A DNA stretch of 40,819 nt from Pasteurella testudinis DSM 23072 (GCF_900176075.1 NZ_FWWV01000012.1:1-40819); one strand, 5' to 3'. Positions 27,341-36,693 are shown, counted from the stretch's first letter. The notes: generated from the letters alone by a model not told the origin. Made by a program: numbers and translations.

Positions 27341-27865
27341 TTAGAAACCAGCGTCCCAATCCACTTCAATAGTCTTTGTGGCGAGATCGACTCTTTTAAC
27401 TACTGTTTCTTCAAGATACGGGATTAACCGCTCTTGTTTGCCGAAAGCATCGTTCGGATTGGCTTTCACCATGAACACGTCATTCGAACCGGTTTCCATC
27501 ATGTCGCTGACCGCACCCAATTGATAGCCTTGCAGGTTGACGATTTGGCAACCGATTAAATCGTGCCAGTAATAGCCCTCTTCCAGCGCAGGAAAATTGT
27601 CCGCACTCACCCCGATTTCCACGTTGGTTAATGCGTGTGCCGCATCGCGATCATCGACGTTTTTCAGTTTCACGATCAAATCGTTGCTGTGATAACGCCA
27701 GCTTTCCAGTTCGGTGGCTTGCCATTGGCCTTTGATATTGAGATACCAAGGCTGATAATCGAAAATACTTTCTTGCTGTTCTGTCGATGAATAAATCCGC
27801 AACCAACCGCGAATTCCGTAAGTTGAACCCAACTTGCCGACCGTGCTGATGTTTTGCGTACTCAT
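27341..27865 (-). CDS. rimM: Ribosome maturation factor RimM
   Basis: RimM assists assembly of the 30S head, together with S19. The 174-residue product begins with the [19 protein letters not shown] segment of the RimM N-terminal barrel and has the PRC-like C-terminal domain with [13 protein letters not shown] and a DVFMVK segment. I choose the ATG at 27863-27865, five bases after AGG; a GTG two codons upstream overlaps the ribosome-binding site. It lies 46 bases after rpsP. Confidence 0.96.
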   Translation of the reverse strand: MSTQNISTVGKLGSTYGIRGWLRIYSSTEQQESIFDYQPWYLNIKGQWQATELESWRYHSNDLIVKLKNVDDRDAAHALTNVEIGVSADNFPALEEGYYWHDLIGCQIVNLQGYQLGAVSDMMETGSNDVFMVKANPNDAFGKQERLIPYLEETVVKRVDLATKTIEVDWDAGF

Positions 27866-27911
27866 ATTCACCTACTTATTCGTTGCTTGTTAAAGCGTGT
27901 TTAAAAGCAGA

Positions 27912-28160
27912 TTAAGCTGCTTTTTGCGCTTCTTTAACCAATGCGGATACGCGATCAGATAAAGATGCACCTTTTTCGATCCAAGCGTTGACACGCTCTA
28001 AATCTAAACGTAAACGTTCTGCGTTACCGGAAGCAAGTGGGTTGAAAAAACCGACACGCTCGATAAAACGACCGTCACGCGGGCTGCGGCTGTCCGCAAC
28101 AACTACTTGATAAAATGGGCGTTTTTTCGCTCCGCCACGAGATAAACGAATGGTTACCAT
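27912..28160 (-). CDS. rpsP: 30S ribosomal protein S16
   Basis: S16 is an essential early assembly protein of the small subunit. The 82-residue product begins [25 protein letters not shown]-like and ends in the usual Ala/Lys-rich tail. It is the first gene of the operon and starts after AGAGGACGCT. A hairpin followed by a T-rich stretch lies 30-50 bases upstream in the leader (28191-28211), which may be an attenuator or overlap the promoter. Confidence 0.98.
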   Translation of the reverse strand: MVTIRLSRGGAKKRPFYQVVVADSRSPRDGRFIERVGFFNPLASGNAERLRLDLERVNAWIEKGASLSDRVSALVKEAQKAA

Positions 28161-28182
28161 AGCGTCCTCTAAAATGATAGTA

Positions 28183-28211
28183 AAAATAAAACCCTCGTTC
28201 GAGGTGAGGGT
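28183..28211 (-). promoter_or_regulatory. Hairpin plus T-rich tract in the rpsP leader
   Basis: ACCCTC (28191-28196) pairs with GAGGGT (28206-28211), and an alternative pairing CCTC/GAGG uses bases 28193-28196 and 28201-28204. On the minus strand the stem is followed by TTTTATTTTT. The two pairings exclude each other, as in attenuators, but the transcription start has not been mapped and may lie inside it. Confidence 0.4.
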
Positions 28212-28318
28212 ATAATGACCTTTTCACGGCAATTAAGCCATAAAAAGTCGTCAGATTTTACTCTTTTCCTGAAGAAAAGCAAGTTTTACCGCCTGCGCAA
28301 GGCAAATTATCGGGTAGA

Positions 28319-28355
28319 ACCGCACTTTCAATTGCAAAAGGCGTGCAAGTGCGGT
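28319..28355. repeat. Inverted USS pair upstream of ybaN
   Basis: ACCGCACTT (28319-28327) and AAGTGCGGT (28347-28355) face each other 19 bases apart. A third USS (28422-28430) overlaps the ribosome-binding region of ybaN. No terminator function is obvious here because the flanking genes are divergent. Confidence 0.7.
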
Positions 28356-28361
28356 CAGCAG

Positions 28362-28391
28362 TTGTCAAAGACCGCACAAAGCCTCTATAAT
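28362..28391 (+). promoter_or_regulatory. Sigma-70 promoter of ybaN
   Basis: TTGTCA (28362-28367) and the consensus -10 TATAAT (28386-28391) are 18 bases apart. The predicted start site is near 28398, 36 bases before the ybaN ATG. Confidence 0.75.
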
Positions 28392-28433
28392 GCGAACTAT
28401 TCTTAATTGATAAGCGGGCAAAAGTGCGGTGAG

Positions 28434-28811
28434 ATGAAAGTGGTGAAATGGGTTTATATTCTGCTGGGGTTTATTGCACTCGGCTTAGGGATTCTCGGGA
28501 TTCCGTTGCCGGTGTTGCCGACCACGCCGTTTTTGCTGTTGGCGCTGTATTTCTTCGGCAAAAGCTCCGACCGCCTGCACGCATGGTTTTTACAAACCGC
28601 ACTTTATCATAAATACCTGAAAACCTTTGATGAGCAGCGGGCACTGACCACAAAAAGCAAAGCCTATATTTTATTGCTGTCGACAGCGATGATCGCCACC
28701 AGCTTCTATTTTATGTCGTCGATTTACGGGCGTATTTTTATTATTGCGCTGTTGTTGATCGAATATTGGTTTTTCTTTTTTTGGATCAAAACCATTCCGG
28801 CAACAAAATGA
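28434..28811 (+). CDS. ybaN: DUF454 inner-membrane protein, YbaN-like
   Basis: The 125-residue product equals the length of Escherichia coli YbaN. It starts with a hydrophobic helix, then GILGIPLPVLPTTPFLLLALYFFGKSS, the signature of DUF454, with HAWFLQTALYHKYL after it and two more hydrophobic helices at the C-terminus. The function is unknown. A TTG further upstream would add nine residues, but the ATG at 28434 agrees with homologues. A consensus promoter lies upstream. The ribosome-binding site overlaps a USS, GTGCGGTGAG. Confidence 0.85.
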   Translation: MKVVKWVYILLGFIALGLGILGIPLPVLPTTPFLLLALYFFGKSSDRLHAWFLQTALYHKYLKTFDEQRALTTKSKAYILLLSTAMIATSFYFMSSIYGRIFIIALLLIEYWFFFFWIKTIPATK

Positions 28812-28898
28812 TAAAACGATAGCTTTTGCCGCTGTTTTTTAGCATACTGACTACGGCTTTTTTATCAGCAACTCTTCTTATTTTTAGGAAATATTAAT

Positions 28899-30560
28899 AT
28901 GAAATCTTTTTTTAAATTAAGTATTTGTACCACGTTAGTCACATCTGTCTTCGCCATTCCCACTTTTGCCCAAGCCTATGAACAAGACCGCACTTATCAA
29001 TTGACCGTGTTGCATACCAACGATCTGCACGGCCGTTTTTGGCAGAATAATAACGGTGAATACGGTCTGGCGGCACAAAAAACCTTGATTGACCGAATTC
29101 GCAAAGAAGTAGCGGAGAAAGGCGGCGAGGTAGTGTTGCTGAATGCCGGCGACTACAACACCGGCATTCCGGAATCCGATTTGCAAAATGCCAAGCCGGA
29201 TATCGAAGCGATGAATATCATGGGCTATGAAGCGCTGGCATTGGGCAACCATGAATTTGACAATCCGCTGCAACTGTTGGATATGCAGGAAAGTTGGGCA
29301 AAATTCCCGTTCTTGTCCGCCAACGTGTTTAATAAAAAAGACGGCAGCTTATTGGTTAAGCCTTATACCATTTTAGAAAAGCAAGGGCTGAAAGTGGCGG
29401 TGGTCGGCTTGACCACCGAAGATACGGCAAAACTGGGCAATCCGGAATTTATCTCGAACGTCGAATTTGTCCGTCCGGCGGAAGCGGCAAAAGACGCGCT
29501 GGCGGCGTTGAACAGCAACGAGAAGCCGGATATTAAAATCGGTTTGACCCATATGGGCTATTATCATGACGCCCAATATGGTTCGAATGCGCCGGGCGAT
29601 GTGTCGATGGTGCGCGAATTGGAAAAAGGCGCATTCGATATGGTGATCGGCGGTCATAGCCACGATACGGTGTGTATTAATGACGACGGCAGCTTTAATG
29701 ATAAATATAAACCGGGCGACGCCTGTAAACCGGCGTTTGAAAACGGCACTTGGATCATGCAGGCCGGCGAATGGGGCAAATATGTCGGGCGTGCCGATTT
29801 CGAGTTTAAAAACGGCGATCTGAAACTGGTCAATTATCAGTTAGTGCCGGTTAACCTGAAAGACAAAGTGAAAAATGCCGAAGGCAAAACCGAATATGTG
29901 CTGTTTCAAGAGGAGATTCCGGCCGATGCGGAATTGTTGGCGCACCTGAAAGTCTATCAAGACAAAGGCGATGAATTACTGGGCGTGGAAGTCGGCAGTG
30001 TCAACGAGAAGCTGGAAGGCGATCGCAATGTCATTCGCTTTCAACAAACCAATTTAGGGCAGTTGATTGCCCGTTCGCAAAAAGAGCGTGCCAAAGCCGA
30101 TATCGGCATTATGAATTCCGGCGGTATCCGCGCTTCAATTGAGCCGGGTAAAGTGACCTACAAAGATATTCTGACCGTGCAGCCGTTTGGGAATATCATC
30201 AGCTATGTCGAATTGAACGGCGCCGAGCTGATTGATTACCTGAATGTGGTGGCGTTGAAAGAAGTCGATTCCGGCGCTTACGCTCAGTTTGCCGGTATCG
30301 CCATGACTGTTGACCGCACGGCGAAAAAAGTGTCGGAGGTGAAAATCAACGGCGAGCCGCTGGATCCGAAAAAAGTCTATCGCATTTCTTTACCAAGTTA
30401 CACCGCAGCAGGCGGTGACGGCTATCCGCTGGTCAGCGACAATCCGACCTACGTCAACACCGGTTTTGTTGATGCGGAGAGTCTGAAACTCTATTTTGAG
30501 GAAAATTCACCGATTGACGCCGCACAGTTTAAAGCCAATGAAGAGATTATTTATAAATAA
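28899..30560 (+). CDS. ushA: Periplasmic 5'-nucleotidase / UDP-sugar hydrolase
   Basis: UshA hydrolyses nucleotides and UDP-sugars in the periplasm to salvage nucleosides; in Pasteurellaceae related enzymes also process NAD. The 553-residue product starts with a signal peptide (cleavage after TFAQA, about residue 26). The dimetal site is intact: Asp42 and His44 in HTNDLHGRF, Asp85, Asn117 and His118 in LGNHEFDNP, and GGHSHD further on. A substrate-binding domain with the FGN segment fills the C-terminal part, including PFGNIISY. AGGAAA precedes the ATG, and a strong terminator follows. Family resemblance to Escherichia coli UshA is closer than to NadN. Confidence 0.94.
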   Translation: MKSFFKLSICTTLVTSVFAIPTFAQAYEQDRTYQLTVLHTNDLHGRFWQNNNGEYGLAAQKTLIDRIRKEVAEKGGEVVLLNAGDYNTGIPESDLQNAKPDIEAMNIMGYEALALGNHEFDNPLQLLDMQESWAKFPFLSANVFNKKDGSLLVKPYTILEKQGLKVAVVGLTTEDTAKLGNPEFISNVEFVRPAEAAKDALAALNSNEKPDIKIGLTHMGYYHDAQYGSNAPGDVSMVRELEKGAFDMVIGGHSHDTVCINDDGSFNDKYKPGDACKPAFENGTWIMQAGEWGKYVGRADFEFKNGDLKLVNYQLVPVNLKDKVKNAEGKTEYVLFQEEIPADAELLAHLKVYQDKGDELLGVEVGSVNEKLEGDRNVIRFQQTNLGQLIARSQKERAKADIGIMNSGGIRASIEPGKVTYKDILTVQPFGNIISYVELNGAELIDYLNVVALKEVDSGAYAQFAGIAMTVDRTAKKVSEVKINGEPLDPKKVYRISLPSYTAAGGDGYPLVSDNPTYVNTGFVDAESLKLYFEENSPIDAAQFKANEEIIYK

Positions 30561-30590
30561 TCCGAGACAGCAACAATAGATCTTATGTTT

Positions 30591-30630
30591 AAAATCCGAT
30601 AAGGTACGCCATTATCGGATTTTATTTTTT
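30591..30630 (+). terminator. Terminator of ushA
   Basis: AAATCCGATAA (30592-30602) pairs with TTATCGGATTT (30612-30622) around a 9-nt loop, and a T-rich run follows on the plus strand. Confidence 0.88.
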
Positions 30631-30644
30631 GGTTAAACGGAAAA

Positions 30645-32477
30645 ATGATGTTACGCAAACCGCACTTTATTCGCCCATTTCGTTATCAGCAGCTATTATT
30701 CAGTTTGTTGGTTTTTTTTGTTGTTGCATTTTTAAACGGTGCGTCTGCCAATAGCTTGTTCGGCGGCAAAAAAGAGCGGTTTTTACCGCCGCAGGAAGCC
30801 TTTATCTTTTCGGCGCAAGCGGATCAGCAAGGCTTAAACCTCGATTGGCGGATCGCCGACGGTTACTATTTGTATAAAAAAGAAATTTTGCTTGAAAATG
30901 AGCAAGGCAGCATCGCCGGTTTGAACTTGCCGCAGGCGGAGTTACATCATGATGAGTTTTTCGGCGAAGTCGAAATTTACCGTAATCAGTTAGCGTTTGC
31001 CGTGCCGCTACATAACCGCAACGGAAAAATTCTCGTTAACTATCAAGGTTGTACCAGCGGTTTTTGTTATCCGCCGGAGACACGGGAATTGGATTTGGCA
31101 GCGTTGCAAAGCGGGCAAGACGCAACGGCAACAGCGGCGGATAGCGCGGTACAAAGTGCGGTTGCAACGGACGGCGGTAAGGTTGACGACAGCCTATTTA
31201 ACCGCAATAGCACTGAACAGCTGGCTTCTCATCTGGGCGAAAATAAATTCAGTATTCTGTGGTTTTTTGTGCTGGGATTAGGTTTGGCGTTTACCCCGTG
31301 CGTATTGCCGATGTTACCGCTGTTATCCTCAATCGTGATCGGGCAAAAGGAGCGCCCGCAAAGCCTACGCGCGCTGTTGCTGAGTTTGGTCTATGTACAG
31401 GGCATGGCATTGACCTATACCGCACTTGGCTTATTAGTGGTGGCGATCGGCTTGCCGTTCCAGATTGCGCTGCAAAGTCCGTATGTGCTGATCGCCTTCT
31501 CGATCCTGTTTATCGTGCTTGCCGGCTCGATGTTCGGTTTATTCACGCTGCAATTGCCGTCCGGTTTGCAAAACAAACTCAACCAGCTCAGCCAAAAACA
31601 GAGCGGTGGCGCATATTGGAATGTGTTCCTGATGGGTATGATTGCCGGCTTAGTCGCCTCGCCGTGCGTCAGTGCGCCGTTGTCGGGGGCGCTGTTGTAT
31701 GTGGCGCAAAGCGGTGATTTTGTGGTCGGCGGCTTGAGCTTGTATCTGCTGGCACTGGGTATGGGGATTCCATTGGTGTTGGTGACGTTATTCGGCAATA
31801 AAATTTTACCGAAAGGCGGCGAATGGCAGGAAAAGGTCAAAATTGCTTTTGGTTTCGTGATGCTTGCCGTGCCGGTATTCCTGATTTCGCGTTTGTTGCC
31901 GGAAGTATGGGAAAACCGTTTATGGTCGTTGTTGGGCGTGGCCTTTTTTATCTGGTTGACTTCGGCAATCAGCGATAAAAAATCGATGTTGGGGATTAAA
32001 TTGTTGCCGTTAGTGGCGGCAATTGTGGTGGCGCAACCGCTGGTCAACTGGCTTGCGCCGCTGGTGACCGGCAAAAGCGAAAGTGCGGTTGCGACAACGC
32101 AAGCACACGCCGAATTTGACGATATTGCCGATTACAGCGACTTACAAGCCGCACTGAAACAAAATCAAGGGCAGTTGGTGATGTTGGATCTGTATGCCGA
32201 CTGGTGTGTCGCCTGTAAAGAATTCGAGAAATATACCTTCAGCGATCCGCAAGTGCAGCAGCAATTTGCCCAGATGAAACTGCTGCGTGCTGACCTGACC
32301 CGCAACAGCCCGCAAAACCGCACTTTGATGGAACAGCTAAATGTGGTGGGCTTGCCGACGATTATCTTCTTCGACCAAAACGGCAACGAGATCCCGCAAA
32401 GCCGAATCAGCGGATTTTTAGATGCCAAACAGTTTGCGGAATGGGTGCAACCGTTGTTGCAACAGATGGAAAAATAG
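30645..32477 (+). CDS. dsbD: Thiol:disulfide interchange protein DsbD
   Basis: DsbD passes electrons from cytosolic thioredoxin across the inner membrane to periplasmic DsbC, DsbG and cytochrome maturation proteins. The 610 residues show a signal peptide (about 1-35), the nDsbD domain with the cysteine pair Cys136 and Cys141, an eight-helix membrane domain with FTPCVLPML and ASPCVSAPL, and a C-terminal thioredoxin domain with Cys521 and Cys524 in WCVACK. The nDsbD pair is spaced CX4C here rather than the CX5C of Escherichia coli. A USS overlaps codons 6-8. It lies after the ushA terminator, so it has its own promoter. Confidence 0.95.
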   Translation: MMLRKPHFIRPFRYQQLLFSLLVFFVVAFLNGASANSLFGGKKERFLPPQEAFIFSAQADQQGLNLDWRIADGYYLYKKEILLENEQGSIAGLNLPQAELHHDEFFGEVEIYRNQLAFAVPLHNRNGKILVNYQGCTSGFCYPPETRELDLAALQSGQDATATAADSAVQSAVATDGGKVDDSLFNRNSTEQLASHLGENKFSILWFFVLGLGLAFTPCVLPMLPLLSSIVIGQKERPQSLRALLLSLVYVQGMALTYTALGLLVVAIGLPFQIALQSPYVLIAFSILFIVLAGSMFGLFTLQLPSGLQNKLNQLSQKQSGGAYWNVFLMGMIAGLVASPCVSAPLSGALLYVAQSGDFVVGGLSLYLLALGMGIPLVLVTLFGNKILPKGGEWQEKVKIAFGFVMLAVPVFLISRLLPEVWENRLWSLLGVAFFIWLTSAISDKKSMLGIKLLPLVAAIVVAQPLVNWLAPLVTGKSESAVATTQAHAEFDDIADYSDLQAALKQNQGQLVMLDLYADWCVACKEFEKYTFSDPQVQQQFAQMKLLRADLTRNSPQNRTLMEQLNVVGLPTIIFFDQNGNEIPQSRISGFLDAKQFAEWVQPLLQQMEK

Positions 32478-32589
32478 GCGGGAAAGACAAAAGACAAGTG
32501 ATTCGAACAAAAAAGTATAGCGGGAATTTTTCCGTAATGCGTTTTTTATAATCTTGATTCTTTTGGATTCCGTCTAATTCCGGATAAAG

Positions 32590-32605
32590 TGTGAGACTGA
32601 TCACG
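32590..32605 (+). promoter_or_regulatory. CRP site of the TonB receptor gene (class II position)
   Basis: TGTGA-GACTGA-TCACG matches the consensus at nine of ten core bases. Its centre is 32597.5. The -10 candidate TATATT (32627-32632) predicts a start near 32639, which puts CRP at -41.5, the class II position. Confidence 0.65.
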
Positions 32606-32626
32606 GAATTTGAGATCGGTTCTCCG

Positions 32627-32632
32627 TATATT
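32627..32632 (+). promoter_or_regulatory. -10 element of the TonB receptor gene
   Basis: TATATT at 32627-32632, without a clear -35 hexamer but with a CRP site at the matching distance upstream. The gene starts 43 bases further on. Confidence 0.5.
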
Positions 32633-32675
32633 CAAGCTCTTTTTCTATTTATCATATTAAGTAAGAGAGCTTTTC

Positions 32676-35006
32676 ATGAACAAGATAATCCTTCCCTTTG
32701 CGCTGTCGTCACTATCTTTGACAGCGCTGGCGGCGGACAATCCAACATCACCGACAGAGCAATTAGCGGAAATTACCGTTGCAACCCAACTTGAATCTTT
32801 CGTTTTGCCGGAGCAAAATACCACATCAATTTCAGGAAAAACCCTGACTGAACAATATCATAGTACGCTTGGCGATACCCTGAGTAAAATAAGCGGTGTG
32901 CAGAGCGAATCTTTCGGACCGCATGCCGGTCGTCCGCTGATTCGCGGACTTGGCGGGCAACGGGTTGAAATTTTGAGCAACAATTTATCGCTTAACGATA
33001 TGGCGGCAATCAGCGGAAACCTGCCGACACCGCTGGAAAGCCAGTTGGCGGACAGTATTGAAGTGACCAAAGGGCCGGCGACAATCTTACACGGCGGACG
33101 GGCGATCGGCGGCACGGTGAATGTGAAAGACGGGCGCATTCCGAGCAAGATTGATGAAAAGCGTTTCCAAGGCAAAATCGAAGCGCAAACAGGGGAAAAC
33201 ACCCAGCGAATGCAGGGGTTCCGCCTAGATGTCAACGACGGTCAACATTGGGCGGGGCATATCAGTGCCATGTCCCGCCACAGCCGCTACACTAAAATTC
33301 CGGGTAGCAGCAAGGCTGCCGTTTGTCATGATGTTGACGAACTGAAAGCGGACAGTATGCTGCGTGATAAATGCCAAATTCAGATGAGTTCGTATAAAAC
33401 CCGCAATGCCGCCCACTATCCTTACTTAAGCAAATTTTACGAGAAGTTTGCCGAAGAGTATGAACTGGAAGCCAGTGAAAAATACACGACTCGCGAACAA
33501 GATCGTCTTAGCTTTTTTGAAACCGTTGCCAATGATCCCAATCCGGCCTATGTGCCGGGCAGTCCGCAATACGTTGATGTTTACACCGAGCCGAAAGAGT
33601 TAGTGAAAGCGGAAAACGGGCGGATTCCGAACAGCCATTTTAAATCGAAAAATATTGCCGTCGGCGGCAGCTATATTGATGACTGGGGCTATGTCGGACT
33701 GGCTTATTCGCATTATCAAACCCGATATGGCGTGCCGGGTTTTGCTTATCGAGCTTCAAGCGTTGCCGCCGCAGGCGATCATTTCGGCGCAGTAGATGTC
33801 TTGAGCCAAGATCAGCGTTTTGATCTGCGTGCTGAAATAGATAAACCGTTTTTGATTCTGCAGAAAACCAAACTCTCTGCCAATTATGCCAAAGCGCGAA
33901 ATATCGAGCAGATTAATCAAATCGATTCCAGCCGTTTTCACACGCAGCAGCGGCAAGTGCGGTTGGAGGCGGAACATCAACCGTGGGGTAACTTGCACGG
34001 TTTGATTGGGGTTGAAGCCAGTAAACGCAAAATAGCGCGCGACGGAGCGGACGCCTATCTGCCGGATGTTAATAGCGATGAGAAAAGCCTGTTTGTGTTG
34101 GAATCGTTGGTGCTTGATCCGTTTAAATTGAGTGCAGGCGGGCGTTGGGGCAGTGTGAAACACCGCTTAATCAAAGATTATGCCGGTAACGGCGGCGGTT
34201 CCGGCGAACGTGCCGACCGCACTTTTGATCTCTCTAATTACCATGTCGGTTTGCTGTACCAACCGCTTGATAGCTGGCATGTCAAATTGCAACGCTCTTT
34301 TTCGCAAAGAGCGCCGGAAGTAAACGAGCTTTATGCCAACAATAGCCACTATTCATTACTGATCGAAGAGAACGGTGATACCGATCTGAAAAAAGAAAAA
34401 GCCAACGGTTGGGAATTGAGCAGCGGCGTGGAGTTTAATAATTGGACGGCGGATATCACATGGTATCAAATCGATTTTTCCAACTACACTTATTTAGCTC
34501 AAACCGGAATTGCCAGACGCGGAACTATTGTGAAAGAGTGGCGGCAAACTCCGATTCGCTTGCAGGGGATCGAAACGGAATTGGGCTACCGTTTGCGCAC
34601 GGATACATTCGGCGAATGGCAATTTAGCCTGCTGGGCGATGTGGTGCGCAGTAAGGCAAAAGACGGTTTTAACGGTGGCGAATATATCAGCGCCATGCCG
34701 ACCTCGCGTTACGGTGCCGGAATAGACTGGAATTATAAAAATTGGTCAACTTCTTTTTCGGCATGGCACTATTTGAAGCAAGATAACGTCGGGGTGGATA
34801 TCAATAAAGAGCTGGAATCGCCGTCGTTCACTTTGGTTGACGCCAGCGTAACTTATCAATTCCGCTTGCTGCACTCGGATATCGAGTTATATCTGATCGG
34901 AAAAAATTTAACCAATCGCGAAGCCCGATTGCATAATTCCACCTTGCGTTATCTTGCGCCGATGGCAGGACGTAGCATTGCCACCGGTGTGAGATGGACA
35001 TTCTAA
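32676..35006 (+). CDS. TonB-dependent outer-membrane receptor, ZnuD-like
   Basis: The 776-residue product has a signal peptide (cleavage after TALAA, about residue 20), a TonB box-like segment EITVAT at 32-37, a plug domain with GVQSESFGPHAGRPLIRGLGG at about 74-94, and a barrel ending in the aromatic WTF. The plug and the loop with paired cysteines (Cys217, Cys233) resemble ZnuD and related zinc or heme receptors. The His-rich loop common in ZnuD is not obvious. Substrate is therefore uncertain; zinc is the best guess. It is probably CRP-activated. No TonB or periplasmic uptake partner is next to it. Confidence 0.85.
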   Translation: MNKIILPFALSSLSLTALAADNPTSPTEQLAEITVATQLESFVLPEQNTTSISGKTLTEQYHSTLGDTLSKISGVQSESFGPHAGRPLIRGLGGQRVEILSNNLSLNDMAAISGNLPTPLESQLADSIEVTKGPATILHGGRAIGGTVNVKDGRIPSKIDEKRFQGKIEAQTGENTQRMQGFRLDVNDGQHWAGHISAMSRHSRYTKIPGSSKAAVCHDVDELKADSMLRDKCQIQMSSYKTRNAAHYPYLSKFYEKFAEEYELEASEKYTTREQDRLSFFETVANDPNPAYVPGSPQYVDVYTEPKELVKAENGRIPNSHFKSKNIAVGGSYIDDWGYVGLAYSHYQTRYGVPGFAYRASSVAAAGDHFGAVDVLSQDQRFDLRAEIDKPFLILQKTKLSANYAKARNIEQINQIDSSRFHTQQRQVRLEAEHQPWGNLHGLIGVEASKRKIARDGADAYLPDVNSDEKSLFVLESLVLDPFKLSAGGRWGSVKHRLIKDYAGNGGGSGERADRTFDLSNYHVGLLYQPLDSWHVKLQRSFSQRAPEVNELYANNSHYSLLIEENGDTDLKKEKANGWELSSGVEFNNWTADITWYQIDFSNYTYLAQTGIARRGTIVKEWRQTPIRLQGIETELGYRLRTDTFGEWQFSLLGDVVRSKAKDGFNGGEYISAMPTSRYGAGIDWNYKNWSTSFSAWHYLKQDNVGVDINKELESPSFTLVDASVTYQFRLLHSDIELYLIGKNLTNREARLHNSTLRYLAPMAGRSIATGVRWTF

Positions 35007-35046
35007 CCGCACTTTGTTAAGCGATATCGCATCAGTATAAAACATA

Positions 35047-35080
35047 AAAAAACGGCTCAAATCCTTTTGAGCCGTTTTGC
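35047..35080. terminator. Bidirectional terminator between the TonB receptor and catalase genes
   Basis: AAAACGGCTCAAA (35049-35061) and TTTGAGCCGTTTT (35066-35078) form a perfect 13-bp stem with a TCCT loop. A and T runs on both sides let it serve both convergent genes. Confidence 0.9.
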
Positions 35081-35098
35081 TGAACTATAATCTTCTGA

Positions 35099-36562
35099 CT
35101 ACAGTCCTAATGCTTTTTTCACCCCTTCGCCGTAGGCTGGGTCACATTTGAAGCAGTTGTCGATATGGCGTTGCTTGATGAAATCCGGTGCGTCGCCCAT
35201 CGCGCGCGCGGTGTTGTCGAATAACACTTGTTGTTGTTCAGGGGTCATCAAACGGAACAATTCGCGCGGTTGGCTGAAGTAATCGCTGTCGTCTTCGCGG
35301 TAATCCCAGAAGTCCGCATCGCCGGTGATTTTCAACGGTGGCTCTTTATACTGCGGTTGCTCTTGCCAGTAACCGAAGCTGTTCGGCTCATAGTGCGGGG
35401 CGCTGCCGTAGTTGGCGTCGACACGACCTTGACCGTCACGATGGTTGCTGTAGACCGGACAGCGTGGTTTGTTGACCGGAATCTGGTGGAAATTCACGCC
35501 CAAACGGTAGCGTTGTGCGTCGGCGTAGTTGAATAAACGGGCTTGCAGCATACGGTCCGGCGAAACGCTGATGCCCGGCACTAAGTTGCTCGGCGCAAAA
35601 GCGGATTGTTCCACGTCTAAGAAGAAGTTTTCCGGATTGCGGTTCAATTCGAACTCACCGACTTCGATCAACGGATAGTCGGCGTGCGGCCAAACTTTGG
35701 TCAGATCAAACGGGTGGTAAGCAACTTTTTCCGCATCGGCTTCCGGCATGATTTGCACGAACATGGTCCATTTCGGGAAGTCGCCGCGCTCAATCGCATC
35801 GTACAGATCTTTTTGGTGACTTTCGCGATCTTTACCGACAATGGCTTCCGCTTCGGCATCGGTCAGGTTTTTAATCCCTTGCTGGGTTCTGAAGTGGAAT
35901 TTCACCCAGAAACGTTCGTTGTCGCCGTTGATGAAGCTGTAAGTGTGCGAGCCGAAACCGTGCATATGGCGGTAGCTGGCCGGAATGCCGCGATCACTCA
36001 TTACGATGGTGACTTGGTGGAACGCTTCCGGTAACAAGGTCCAGAAGTCCCAGTTATTGGTGGCGCTGCGCATATTGGTGCGCGGGTCGCGTTTTACCGC
36101 TTTGTTCAAATCCGGGAATTTGCGCGGATCACGCAGGAAGAAAACCGGCGTGTTGTTGCCGACCATATCCCAGTTGCCCTCTTCGGTGTAGAATTTCAGC
36201 GCAAAACCGCGAATATCACGTTCGGCATCCGCCGCACCGCGCTCACCGGCCACGGTAGTGAAACGGGCGAACATTTCGGTTTTTTTACCGATTTCGCTGA
36301 AAATTTTGGCACGGGTATATTGGGTGATGTCGTGGGTGACGGTGAAAGTACCGAATGCGCCGGAACCTTTGGCGTGCATACGGCGCTCAGGAATCACTTC
36401 ACGCACGAAATTGGCGAGTTTTTCGTTTAACCATAAATCTTGTGCCAATAACGGGCCGCGCGGACCGGCAGTCATACTGTTTTGATTATCGACCACCGGC
36501 GCTCCGCCGTTAGTGGTTAAATGGCTGTGGGCATACGGGCATTTTTGATCTTTTTGACTCAT
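35099..36562 (-). CDS. katA: Monofunctional heme catalase
   Basis: Catalase breaks down hydrogen peroxide in the cytosol. The 487 residues fit the small-subunit clade 3 family, as with HktE of Haemophilus. Active-site His63 (in RRMHAKG) and Asn136 (in GNNTPVFF) are present, and the heme-ligand tyrosine sits in [14 protein letters not shown]. The MFVQIMPE segment is typical. No secretion signal is seen. The upstream region has a perfect FNR box and an OxyR-like half-site, suggesting control by oxygen and peroxide. It converges with the TonB receptor gene and appears monocistronic. Confidence 0.95.
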   Translation of the reverse strand: MSQKDQKCPYAHSHLTTNGGAPVVDNQNSMTAGPRGPLLAQDLWLNEKLANFVREVIPERRMHAKGSGAFGTFTVTHDITQYTRAKIFSEIGKKTEMFARFTTVAGERGAADAERDIRGFALKFYTEEGNWDMVGNNTPVFFLRDPRKFPDLNKAVKRDPRTNMRSATNNWDFWTLLPEAFHQVTIVMSDRGIPASYRHMHGFGSHTYSFINGDNERFWVKFHFRTQQGIKNLTDAEAEAIVGKDRESHQKDLYDAIERGDFPKWTMFVQIMPEADAEKVAYHPFDLTKVWPHADYPLIEVGEFELNRNPENFFLDVEQSAFAPSNLVPGISVSPDRMLQARLFNYADAQRYRLGVNFHQIPVNKPRCPVYSNHRDGQGRVDANYGSAPHYEPNSFGYWQEQPQYKEPPLKITGDADFWDYREDDSDYFSQPRELFRLMTPEQQQVLFDNTARAMGDAPDFIKQRHIDNCFKCDPAYGEGVKKALGL

Positions 36563-36675
36563 ATTGTGTATCCTTTTAAGTAAATTGTTAGGATTAAGTA
36601 GTACAGCAACGCACTAAGCAGCACGATTGGTAGGTATATTAGCAAGAAAGAAAAAAATAATCTTATATGGATTTG

Positions 36676-36690
36676 ATAGTGTATGGCTAT
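36676..36690. promoter_or_regulatory. OxyR-like half-operator upstream of catalase
   Basis: ATAG-TGTATGG-CTAT has the perfect outer arms of the OxyR element ATAGNTNNNANCTAT, though the two inner bases differ. It is 114 bases upstream of the catalase start. The expected second half, seven bases away, matches only in part. Confidence 0.4.
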
Positions 36691-36693
36691 TAT

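Noticed and set aside
32590-32675. Zur or Fur box before the TonB receptor
   Set aside because: I searched by eye for AT-rich palindromes of either type and found none; only the CRP-like site stands out.
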